From contig CAJFCV020000005.1 of NCBI GenBank assembly GCA_904066235.2, forward strand, positions 7,125,501 to 7,189,500: 64,000 nt of DNA, read 5' to 3'. Origin of the DNA: Bursaphelenchus xylophilus (lineage: Eukaryota; Nematoda; Chromadorea; Rhabditida; Aphelenchoididae). How positions within the stretch are numbered: position 1 is the stretch's first letter; the number at the start of each line of letters is the position of its first letter. A program made the position numbers and the translations under genes. Under the pieces are notes generated by a model that was not told the DNA's origin, searched no databases, and saw only the letters and a program-made list of their open reading frames with translations. Shown in pieces: positions 9,753 through 20,051 of the stretch.

Positions 9753-12700
9753 TCAGCATCGGAGATAGGAACCTATACTTTGGCCGGATCCTACCGCCAT
9801 TTTTCGACTCGTATCATAATCCATGACTTTGTCGCGAGTGAAGACTGTGACTCGAGATCCTGAAGAAGGAAGACCCCCTCGGATGCCTCGGGGCAATCCA
9901 GGGAAATAGCGAGAAACTTTGTCTTCCTTTAGGACCTCGTTCCAATACTCGTCATAAGTAGCGAAATCGTCGGCACGCTGAAATTAAATATCTCAAATAT
10001 AACAAATAGAGCACACTTATATCTAAAACAGTCGATTTTCCTCCAAGAAAACGTTTCAACAACCCTTATTCAATCCAAGAGGAAGACTTTACACCGAATC
10101 AAATTTCGAGCCAAGTCTTTCTCTCCACCGATAATTTTTCTCAAATTTTCCTCCTGAATCACGGCGGTTTCAACAAAGGGAAAAAATTTCCTTCGTTTGG
10201 TCTCGTTTTTGAAGCCTGGCGGCAGCTCGCGGAGCGGAAAAGGGCGATTTTACGACCTTTTTTGTCATAACTTTGTTGGTAAGGGTCGGATTAAAAATCG
10301 ACCAGAGATTAAGAAAGAGCATTACTTTACTGATATAATGGCATAAAGATTTCGAAAATTGGTTGGATTTAGAGGTATGTTGTTTAAAGCCGAAAAAACC
10401 GTATTTTACAACTGGTGTAACATACGTATACGGTGAAATTTGGAAAAACTGATAGCCTAGTTACAGAGCTAAGCTCCTGACAAAACGAACAACACCTTAA
10501 ATGTAAAAAACGGTGGGATATACTAGGAGTTATAGTCTTTTGAAAAACACCAAAAAATCAGAGGTTTGAAAAATGTCACTAAAACTACAGTATCTCTTTA
10601 ATGAGACCTTTAATCAAAAATCGACCAGAGATTTAAAAACTTAATCAAACAGCGATTGTCTATACATAAAAAATTTGGATCATCGACTTCGATTTTGAAC
10701 CATTGTTTAAAGCGAAAGATACGGTAATCATGACATTGGCGGAGAGAAATCGCAGTAAAATCGTAGGAATTGTTGACAACCACAAAATTTGCATAAAATA
10801 AAGTTGATACGTGAACGCTTTTGACGTTGTTAATTGTACTTAACCTGTAGATTACATTTTTCTTGTTTTATGTTACACTTGAGACAGCTGAACTAACTCA
10901 ACATGATTTGTATAGGACTCTCTAGAATATTCAGTAATACGAATTCTAAAAAATTTATTTGTATTGTAAGACTATGAGGTTACAGTAGCCATACCATAAA
11001 TGAGTTCTAAAGACCTCTTCTTCCGCTTAAAAACCTTGTAAACTAGAAAACGTTGCGCAAATGTGCTATAACTGTGCCTCCTTGTAATGTCCGACATTCG
11101 GGAAGGTAAGTATTTCTATTTTAAACGATCTGAATTTTAAATGAGGTATTTTAAAGCAACAAAGTTGCGATAGAGAACAAACACTTTGAAACAAAACCTC
11201 AATATTGCACATGTGTTTTATGACTGAAATGGTCCATAACCTTGTAATTATGCCAAATTCCTTTATTATCTTCATTATCTTGAAGAAGAGCGATCGTCGT
11301 GAAAAAAAATTCCCATAAACGGAATTCACACAGGCCAAATGTTTGCACCCGTCAGGTAGCTGTAAAGCTCTCCTTAATAATGAAGATGAAGTGTAACTTC
11401 CAGGGCAATCTTACTACGGACTCTCTTGGCTCAGTGTGTTCTTTGATCTTTTTTAGTCTAGTAGAAACGGAACGTCGACATGCTTTTTATAAGCGGCGAA
11501 ACATCGCGAACGTAATTATGGAATCCGAAGATTATGATCATCACGGTTGAACCCATACCTCACATTTTTATTTAATTCGATATAATTATGAATAGTTCAC
11601 CTATTTAGACCCGTTTACATACCCTGTTACACGCAAATAAATTGCTTGTCTTTGTTTTGCACTGTAACTCGAAAAACTTCTATCGTATAACTTGGTCCCG
11701 CAATTTGCACCCGTTTCATTCCTTTCTTTTCGAAAAGTTTTTTTTCGCTCATTCGAAGGGTTGCTTTGAAACCGCCGTGTGAACTTACCGAAAAGATAAA
11801 TTGATGTCCATCGCTCCAAGTGATGGCTCCAGTCGGGTTGAAAGAAACAGTTCTTGGCAGTGATTTGGGATAACTCAAATCCAGAGAGTATCGGCCAGCG
11901 AAATACGTAAAAACGTATACTTTGTAGCTCTGGAAAAGGACCATTGTTCGATCATTCTTGTTCAGGTAGGCGGCTTCAACATAAATAGGGCCGTTGGGGA
12001 ACAGAGTTCGAAGGGAATGTTGTTTTATAATCGTTTTATCACGGAGTTCGAAGACTTTACTGCCAGAAAAGAGGTATACAGTGCCGGATGGGTCTAAAAT
12101 AATGTAATTAGAAAAAATCATTAAATTTCATCTAGGAAATTTTTTTGTTCGGTCAGATCGGGCTTATGGCTTGTAATCAGCTTATTCAATCGCCCAAATG
12201 GCTAGCCAAAGAGCTAGACTTTTGGCTACCAATCAAAGTCGTTAGGAAGCCATAACTGCGATGTTAGGGCCAGTGCTGCTATTTTACTAACCATTGGAAG
12301 ACAAGTAAGGTGAAAACCATAAAACCTATGTGCTCAAAAATTCTTGTGTTCCACCTACTCGGAGAGATAGCATCGACCATTCCTGGGCATCCAAAGCTGC
12401 CACTTCCACTCGAATCTCCTCTTCCAGAAGACCCTCCGAAGAAAGATCCAAAGCCAGAATCCGTTGATCCCCCTGACGATGACCCGCTTCGGGTTCGGCC
12501 AGAATCCGATCGTCCGAAAAAGCTTCCCGAATCCGATCCTCCAGAGCTAGATCTTCCGCTGTCCCAATCCGTCCATTCTTTGGGAGTTCTGTTCCGATCT
12601 CTGTCCGAGCTTCGTCCGCCCATCCATTTGGACCAGAGGCTTCCAAACAAGCCGTCATCCGATGACTCGGTGGTGGTTCGAGGTCTGGGAGTTGTGTTTA

Positions 12701-14023
12701 GTCTACTCCCACCCCAATTACTGCCACCAGAAGAGTCAGATGATGGTCGGAAGCCACCTCTTCGGGGGCCTAAACAACTCGTTATGATCTCCCTGTTAGA
12801 TGGTGCTTACCATAGATGTCTTGGATCGATTGGATATCGTAAGATGACAGTTTTGGCATGACATAATTTCCATTGTCGTCCACGGTTTCCTGATAAAAGG
12901 GAGCCATGATACTGTTCTTGGTTCGGGAGTGTTCCAGTCCCAAAACATGGCCAATCTCATGGATCGCGACTGGAAAAACGTCTGTGTATCCGTAGTTGGC
13001 GATCTTCTCCGCATCCATGAACACCCAATTCTCATCCTCATCGAAGTGCAACATCCCACTTGTAGGCATTGTGGCATGTGCCAGGACTCCACCTTTCCCA
13101 TCGAACGGCCAGGGATCTCCATGATTTCTCGAGGCGAATTTGATCTTGATGTCGGCGTTTTCATTGTGATTCGAGGTCTCGGTAAAGTCCAAGGGTGAAA
13201 CTTCGGACCAAACATCGAAGGCTTTTCGGATTGCTCGGCTAGAATTAAGGTTAATATAAAACATATTGGACTTACGTTACTTGATCATGCGGAATATCAG
13301 ATGAATATGTAAAGATCGAATAAGTTAGAGGGTTCTTCTTCCATTTGTAGGCGTCTTCTGGAATAAATGTAAGACAAGAATTAAGTATTTTAAATGTGTT
13401 ACCTCGAGTGACTTGGAGCGCTTGGACGTCCATCATTCCACATCTGGGCTCGGCCATCTTCTTCCTCGTCCTGATGTCCAATTCTCCCGTTGGATTTATA
13501 CCCGCAAACTCTTGGAATTTCCTGGAAATAAGATGATTATATTTAATTTTTAAGTGAAAGTTGATTAGAATGCTTTTTCTTACCTTATGGCCGATTTAAA
13601 AGTATTTCCGACGCTTTGCAGCTTCGATCCAAAGCTGGATTCCTGGATCTGAGAGGGTCCCGCATATCCAAATTTGTACAAATATTCCTTAAATTAATTG
13701 ATATTAGTCATCAAATATCTCTAGTATAATCTGTATAATCATCTTTACTCTATCTTCAAACATTTTCCATAATTTATCCACAAATTAATCCGTTTTAATC
13801 CCAAAATAATTTAGTTGACCCCTTAATGACCCGTTTCGATTACTAATCGTTCCAGTTACTCATCAGTTACCTGTGCATTCTTGTCATCGACGGGGGTTTC
13901 CTCTCGATGTTTGGACTTCTTCTTACTGCTGCTACTATCACTACTCCCGAAAAGGCCAAAGAAATCAAATCCCAGCGCTGATCCGCATAGGGTCAAGAGC
14001 AAGAGGCCGGTCCAGACACGCAT
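9753..14023 (-). CDS. Secreted matrix metalloproteinase with hemopexin domain
   Basis: A zinc endopeptidase of the matrixin family that cleaves extracellular matrix or basement membrane proteins. Eight exons join in phase to 557 residues. Residues 1-18 ([18 protein letters not shown]) form a signal peptide. The propeptide ends with the cysteine switch PRCGMMDV (Cys about 113). The catalytic domain has [12 protein letters not shown] (about 195) and a Met-turn NSIMAPF. A Gly/Ser/Arg-rich hinge of about 120 residues follows, then a four-bladed hemopexin domain that opens with [10 protein letters not shown] and ends with the last residue Cys, so the usual blade I-IV disulfide can form. No furin site, membrane helix or GPI signal is seen, so it should be secreted. 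Exon 6 must use the GTAGGT donor at 12358; the later GTTAGT gives a stop. Intron 7 (9978-11788) is unusually long. Among C. elegans families it belongs with the zmp genes. Confidence 0.92.
10252..10900 (+). repeat. Diverged direct duplication in MMP intron 7
   Basis: The string AAAAATCGACCAGAGATT occurs at about 10293 and again at about 10616, and GTTTAAAGC(C)GAAA occurs at about 10382 and 10704. The two pairs have nearly the same spacing (about 322-324 bp), which points to an old tandem duplication of one unit inside the long intron. The rest of the 1.8-kb intron shows no coding frame that I can support. Confidence 0.45.
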
Positions 14024-14530
14024 TGATACGAACAGAAAATGTTGTTGTAAACCCGACTCTTCTTCGTTATTTTTATTTAATTCATTTCCTAAAAATCATT
14101 GGGCGAACTGACTTCTGTCAACTCAAAAAAACGGGGTCTTCGGGGATTGCGCGGTTTATAAAACGTGAAAGAAAACATTGGGGGAAAAGGATGAACGTTC
14201 AGCGAGATCGGCAAGAGAGTTCATTGAATAAGGACTGGGAGGGGATACGGTCAGTCATCAGCGACATCAAAATAAATGACTCAGCGTTTCCTTATCATGA
14301 CTAATGTCCTATAAATGGCGATTGATATGCAAGAAACCGTAGAAACACTTCTTTAAAGGGTCGGAGATCATTCCCAGATGACGGAAGAAGAGAACTGGCC
14401 TCTTCCGTCGATGAATTACCTGAATTACCAGAACCGAAAACATAAATAGACGTCATGTACAAGATAAACCCAGGTAAACAACCAAATAACAAAATGCCAT
14501 AAACTTTTTATTGTTTACAAAGTAATCCAC
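14024..14530. other. Intergenic, SLC41 3' end to MMP start
   Basis: 507 bp between two minus-strand genes. It holds the SLC41 poly(A) signal near its upstream edge and must hold the MMP promoter. A minus-strand open frame at 14301-14492 (63 codons) starts with a hydrophobic segment but has no other support; I leave it out. Confidence 0.5.
14507..14512 (-). terminator. Poly(A) signal of the SLC41-like gene
   Basis: AATAAA on the minus strand, 19 bases past the TAG at 14531-14533. Position and sequence fit cleavage and polyadenylation of the SLC41-like transcript. Confidence 0.6.
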
Positions 14531-16887
14531 CTAAATGGGCGTCTCCAAAGTTTGGGGGACGATTTTGTGTGCGATGAAGCAGACAAAGTACAGCATCCCG
14601 GCGCCAGTCAGATCCCCGAGTGAGGTGATAACAGGGATGGTGCAGTTATCCGGATCCAAATCAAACCTCGAGAAGAGCGCCACCAAACAATGCGACAAAT
14701 AAATCAAAAATGTGACCTGGAAAGAGGACAAACACATGAGTCATGTTCTCCATGGGAGAGGCCGATTACCTGAACAAGAGAGGCTGCCACCAACATCACC
14801 ATGAACCACACTTCATTGGGACCTTTGTAAATGAAGGATAAGACGATCACGAACAACCACTGGAAAGGGACCGCGGTTACAATTAGTAGGACGCCACATT
14901 TGGAGTGCGAATCTGGAAGTGGGTACTGTAATTAGCAAGAATAATATCGTCAGAAGTTGTTTTTCGCTTGACTTTAAATTTTGAATAAAGATCTAGGCCT
15001 TTTTTGTACAAAGCAAAAAGTTGAGCTCGGAAAAAATTATTTGTTGAAACATTACACAATTCAATACCCTAAAGCGTTTTTCAAAAAGAAATTTTAATAA
15101 AAAATTTCCGCATTTTTTCGACCTCTGCAAAACAAACTTCCTGAGCATGACAAAAAATTCTTACATTAGCTTTTAATTTTAATAAAAAGGAACCCTTAAA
15201 CTTGCAGTGCATCCCCTATAACTTTTTTACCTTTACAACCAAATACCGTAACTGGACTACAGAGATGCAATAAAGAATCATTCAGAGTGCTCGTCTTCTT
15301 CTCGTTGCTCACATTATACTCAGTACTCAGCCTACTGCACATAATTGATGCTCGATTTCCACATAGACCTAAACACGGACATTAATCCATCTCAGATCGA
15401 GGTAATCTTACTTGATAATAGAGGTTGAAATATCACTGAATTTGGATAATGAGCCGATGCCCATTTGAAGATGTATCCGCCAAGACTAAAATCAAAGTTA
15501 AATAATAAAGCAATCATCTCATGAAGCGATTAATATACCTGCTCAAAAGCACTGCCAATACCAAAAAAGTCCATCCAAAAAGAAGTGTCGGCCTCGTGTC
15601 ATCATTCATAAATGCCACATAAATCATTCCCGGGAGCATAATGATGTTCAAAATGATTGGAATCAAGTTAATTGCGTAATGAATTCTCTCCAATTTGATC
15701 TCACCCGTCCCAATGTACATCTAAAATGCCATGCATTCCGTCCAGATGTACAAGAAAACTTACAAAAAGTGTGAGTGTGACGACATCGCTGGCCGATGCC
15801 GACAATGGCGTTGCAATATTATCCGGATTAGCCTTAATATAGATGGAGAAACAGACCAGAAAGCACATTATTGTACCTAAGATGACTGCTGCTAGGGTTG
15901 TAGATGTGAGAGCACTGCTGAATAAAATTATCACATCCTTCCCGAGGATCGTATTCTCAAACGCCAAAGCCACACTGGTAAGAAGACAAGTCGCGACGGT
16001 AAGAAAAAAGGCTTGAGTCCAGAGCAATGTAAGGTTGACGTAAAGGGAGAAGAACCAGTCCTTCCACTTGGCTTTGGTGCTCTTTCGATGGGCCATCGTG
16101 GACAGACGAGACACCAGAGTCATCTCGATATTACCCTTGAGGCCGAGGATCGGAGGGGCGACCATGAACGCTTCACGGATCTCGGAAAAGAACTCGGATC
16201 CCTCGGCAATGTTGTAGAGATAACCAGTGAAGATGGTGCCCAGAGCTGCCAGAATTAGGGCTGGAGTTGCCTGGAAAGATCAAAATTTTATCAATCACTC
16301 TCTAAACCAATAAGAGAAGGCATTCAGAAAGGCATCTATATTTGCTTCAAGGTTTGCATGCGAGTGTTACACTAGTCACAAAAAGCAGCCCGTGAAAGCT
16401 TGGTCCACGCTTCTCAACGGCAGCGGAAATATTCAAAACTTTTATTGCGAGAGAGCATGCGAATTAAGGAGAGTCGGCCGGACGAAAAACGCAGTTAGCG
16501 CCTACCTGCCGCTTCCGCGCGGAAAAAATTGATTCTTTGGACTTAAAAACACGGAATTAGTAACTGCAATTTTTATGCCAAACATCGCAAACCAAATTCT
16601 AATTTTTTGCTAATTTTCGACAAAAAAATTCCGGCGGTTTTAGAAAAGCACTAGCGATTGAATTTGAGCCCTTGACGTTCGTCCAATTCTACTATTTTAA
16701 TTTTTGTTTTTTCCACTTGAAAGACTCCCCCCTTGCAAGAAAATGAGAACTTGCATGCGTATTTTACCTGTAAAAAGAATACCAGAAGACTCTCCGGCTC
16801 TTCCTCATTATCTTTTTGTTTCTCTTCACCAGATTTTGCAATCAATTCCGACCCACTATTTTTGTCATCCTCTGTGGCTGATACCAT
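14531..16887 (-). CDS. SLC41-type divalent cation (Mg2+) transporter
   Basis: An MgtE-like membrane transporter of the SLC41 family, which moves Mg2+ across the plasma or mitochondrial membrane. Exon 1 (16768-16887, MVSATEDDKNSGSEL...) is a hydrophilic N-terminal tail of 40 residues; the ATG at 16885-16887 is the first in frame. Exon 2 (15764-16270) starts ATPALILAALGTIFTGYLYN and carries ATPLSASASDVVTLTLF, the first conserved half-site (compare the family pattern IATPxAASxGD). Later exons encode PLLSSLCGNRASIMCSRLST, and the last ones carry the second half-site DPDNCTIPVITSLGDLTGAG, before TAG at 14531-14533. About ten membrane segments are apparent in two related halves. No CBS or N domain is present, as expected for the animal branch. 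Intron 1 (16271-16767) contains a copy of a dispersed repeat. Confidence 0.88.
16395..16505 (-). repeat. Dispersed repeat, copy 2
   Basis: In reverse orientation in intron 1 of the SLC41-like gene: TTTTTCGTCCGGCCGACTCTCC, then TTAATTCGCATGCTCTCTCGC, then GTTTTGAATATTTCCGCTGC. It aligns along its length with the copies at 29540 and 39498. Confidence 0.6.
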
Positions 16888-17525
16888 CCCGATCCATCGA
16901 CCAGTCGATAAGATTACCAAAACTCAATCTGATTTTTTTGTCAAAAATAATCCGAATTATTTTTTTCTCCATGTTTATTTCAACTAATTTGAATATTTTG
17001 TGGGGATTTTGTGTTTAGAGTCCCTAAAAGAAGATGGCCAAGACTTTCTGGTCCTAGCCTTAATTTAAATCCTATTCCTAAATCGAGAAAAGAAGACGAT
17101 CCGACGTTCTCTGAGAACGAGGGACGAAGAAACAAAGAACAACAAGGTAATTATAATAGTATGGTATACTGATGTATATACAGCCATATACACAACACAT
17201 ATAAATAGAATGAGAAGGCATTATGGTCCTATGGAGAGGCATCTCTAAGCAATGTACAGACAATAAGAGGGGCGACGAACATCGTATACATAACTATGTA
17301 CAGCATTCCATACAAAATAGAGCGGAGATGTAGATGGGAAGGGCGATAGATTATATATATCGGACGTGATATGTGAGACACACGTAAAGTCAGCTACAAA
17401 AAGCGAAAAGAGAATGAGAGAAGACCATTAAGATAAAAAAATCAAAAAATCCTATGGAATAATATCAAGTGTAATATGGAAAAATGAAATTACATGTTCG
17501 ACCGGCGAGACATGATGTTCGTGAT
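16888..17525. other. Intergenic, 3' UTR of unknown gene and SLC41 promoter
   Basis: 638 bp between two minus-strand genes. Expected content is the 3' UTR of the upstream gene and the promoter of the SLC41-like gene. The part from 17140 to 17400 is rich in TATA/ATGTAT dinucleotide-like runs. I see no gene. Confidence 0.5.
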
Positions 17526-20051
17526 TCAATTCCAGAATCTCTCGAGGTCTCGGAGTCCACGTTCTAAGTCAAGAGAAGCGTGATCCATCCTGTTCCAGCC
17601 GGCTTCCTTCTGATTTACAACTGGAGTCATAAAAGGCGAGTCCTTTGTGGGGAAATGACTGAAATGAGCTGGAGAATCCAACGACAATGGAGTAGCCAGG
17701 GAATTCAGATTGTTCAGGAAGTGGTCCGCGTCTCCCATGGGCAAATCGGCGATGAATTGGTCGACGTTGAAACGTGGAAGTCGCTTATCATTCCCAGCAT
17801 TCAGCTGATTTTTGATTCTGAAAAGGACCCGTCAGTATTGACAAAACAATCATAATTTATGTAAAATCAAGTAAACAAAAGTAAACTCACTTCAAAGAAT
17901 CGGGCCTCAAAGGTCTGTTCTGATCTTCCAAACACATTTCTCCGAAGAATGCACTCAATGGATTGGGCTTCACGAATTCATCGACACTGGAAGTTGATGA
18001 TGCAGGTTCAATACCCTTCTCATTCTTCTCATTATCGCTCCAATAAAACTCGTAGGGTTCTTCGAATGATCCCACATTCAAATCCTTTTGCGTATTCGGA
18101 TTCTGAACCGATGGTGGAGGGGGAGTGACGTCATCCGAATGTGTTGATGAGACCGTTGACGAAGAAGACGGATAGTCGTCAACTGTCTGCTGGTTCTGTT
18201 GGTTCTTCGACATTTGTCTGGCCAAGAGTTGGGCCATCGCAATGTTCAATTTGGGGGCTCCATTCGCATCGACCTTGCTCAAGACCAGCTCCTCGACCTC
18301 ATGATTGGTCATCTCCCTGGCCATTGAAGACCCATCCGCCTTTTGACCGATCTGTGAACTGGACGGTCGTCTGCGAGTCCATCCGTTCACCGACGCCATC
18401 TCATAGAAGAATCCATCAGTTGAAGGATCGTAATACCTAAAAACAGGAAATAGTCAGTAATTACCCTCCAGTATAAGGTAAAAATCGTACTATAAACAAC
18501 ATTTCCGATTCCTCCGAAAAAACCCGAATACAAAATCTCGATTAACCTCCAAGAGTTCAAAACTCAACTTTTAAAAAACATGAGTTGGTTATGAATCATA
18601 CCGAAAAACAAAGTCTAACCGGGAGACAAATAAAAAAATAAGAATTACTCACTTGATGTTGGGAAGAGTCGCAGGTTGGGCTGCCTGATTAAACAATTTG
18701 CTGGATGCCTGGGTCGGGAACACTGGAACCGGCACTGGCACATACACCTTCTGAAAAGAACTAATATTGAGCAAAAATAGACGTGAATTGACGTGGAATT
18801 GCGTGTTATTAGTTCACAACTTAGGGTCAGACGTAAGTGCTCCTTGCCTTTTACGTCGGACAAAATGATGTGGAGTCGGAAAAAATAAAAGTAGAAATTT
18901 TATTATACTGATGACTAATCCCCGGCTAATCTCATTTCTAAATGAATTTTTACTGCAAAAGAAAAAAGGGGGAAATTACAGTATAAAGGGTTCCCTCGCA
19001 GAATCACTGAATTCTAGGTACCCACTCATTACTCTAATTAGTAGTGTAATTGGATGCTTACCTTCTCGATGGTCTGTGGAGCAGGCGTCTCATTCGGTTC
19101 GGTCTCAAAAGTCTTCTTCTGCAGATTGGTGGGAGGATTCCCATGGAGCTTCGGGTTCCTCTTTCTCCATCCTCTGGATCCATTGTGTTCGTAGTAGAAC
19201 CCATCCGAAGTCTGATCGTAGTACCAGTAGCTCTCTTTGACTGGCTCCGGAGTCGTCTGAGGCTCGGGCGATTCGAAGGTCTCTTCGATCTTATCCGACT
19301 GCTCGGAGACATTACGTCGTCGATTCTGCCGGGGCTTCTTCTCCTTCTTGGGCCGCGGCTCGGCCTCTTGATTCACATGCATCGAGTTCATCGAGGATTC
19401 TGAATCCACAGAATTCTTGCGTTTCGGGTCCACCTCGATATCTGGAATGAATGAGGAATAAGAATTTGTATGCTGGAATTGTCCACGATATGCACTTTTC
19501 GAGAACAAATGCTCAAAGTTCGGACCCTCCCATCTGCACTAAGTCTTAAGTGCAGCAATGGGAGTCTAATAGAGTACAGAATTACGCTCAAAAAAGGGTT
19601 GCACTTTGCATTCTCGGCATGGTACTAACGGCACCGTGCTCCTCCCGAAATAGGAATATTCCCGGAATTATCTAAAAAGTTCAATGAAAGTGCATTCGGA
19701 TAAAAAAAGGATATCCCGGCAGACCATGTGACTGGCAAAGTGCAACACAAAAGGACAAAAAGGTCAAGGTAATCGGAAGGGATTCAAGATTCACGGGACA
19801 GAAGAGAGCAATCTCCTAATTAATTAGGAGTAGAAGACCCCTTTGCATTATCCATCACAAAAGATTTATTTTAGAGATTTTATGTACCAGCGAAATTCTC
19901 CAAGAATTTCCGGGAAACCAGAACTAAACCCATTCTACAAACTAGAAAGCGCGAACCCACCTTGAGTGTCCACCTTGTCCAAGAGTTTCTCTCCTAGATA
20001 CCAGGCCAATGTCTTGTTTCCTCGTTTGTAGGCGTTCTTTCCACGGCTCAT
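17526..20051 (-). CDS. Unrecognised protein with duplicated YYDxxxDGFYYE motif
   Basis: A hydrophilic protein of about 450 residues from five or six exons; I do not recognise the family. It starts MSRGKNAYKRGNKTLAWYLG (ATG at 20049-20051), passes through a Lys/Arg-rich segment (KKEKKPRQNRRRN), and ends DLERGLRDLERFWN before TGA at 17526-17528. Two related aromatic motifs stand out: YWYYDQTSDGFYYE ... RGWRKRNP (about 19150-19240) and KYYDPSTDGFFYE ... NGWTRRRP (about 18360-18440 plus the exon at 18660). They look a little like OCRE or WW-type aromatic repeats but fit neither exactly. Between and after them the chain is Gln/Ser/Pro-rich and probably disordered, with a further motif EPYEFYWSDNEK. 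No signal peptide or membrane helix. An RNA-binding or RNP-scaffold role is possible but unproven. Upstream lies a 10-kb desert. Confidence 0.75.

Noticed and set aside
12279..12358. Extension of MMP exon 6 to the GTTAGT donor at 12291
   Set aside because: Joining that donor to the next exon creates a stop codon; the GTAGGT donor at 12358 keeps the frame and gives a normal hemopexin start.
12310..12861. 183-codon plus-strand frame over the MMP hinge
   Set aside because: It is the antisense shadow of the Gly/Ser-rich hinge exon of the metalloproteinase.
14301..14492. 63-codon minus-strand frame with a hydrophobic start
   Set aside because: It lies past the SLC41 poly(A) signal and has no acceptor-linked exon; too short to support on its own.
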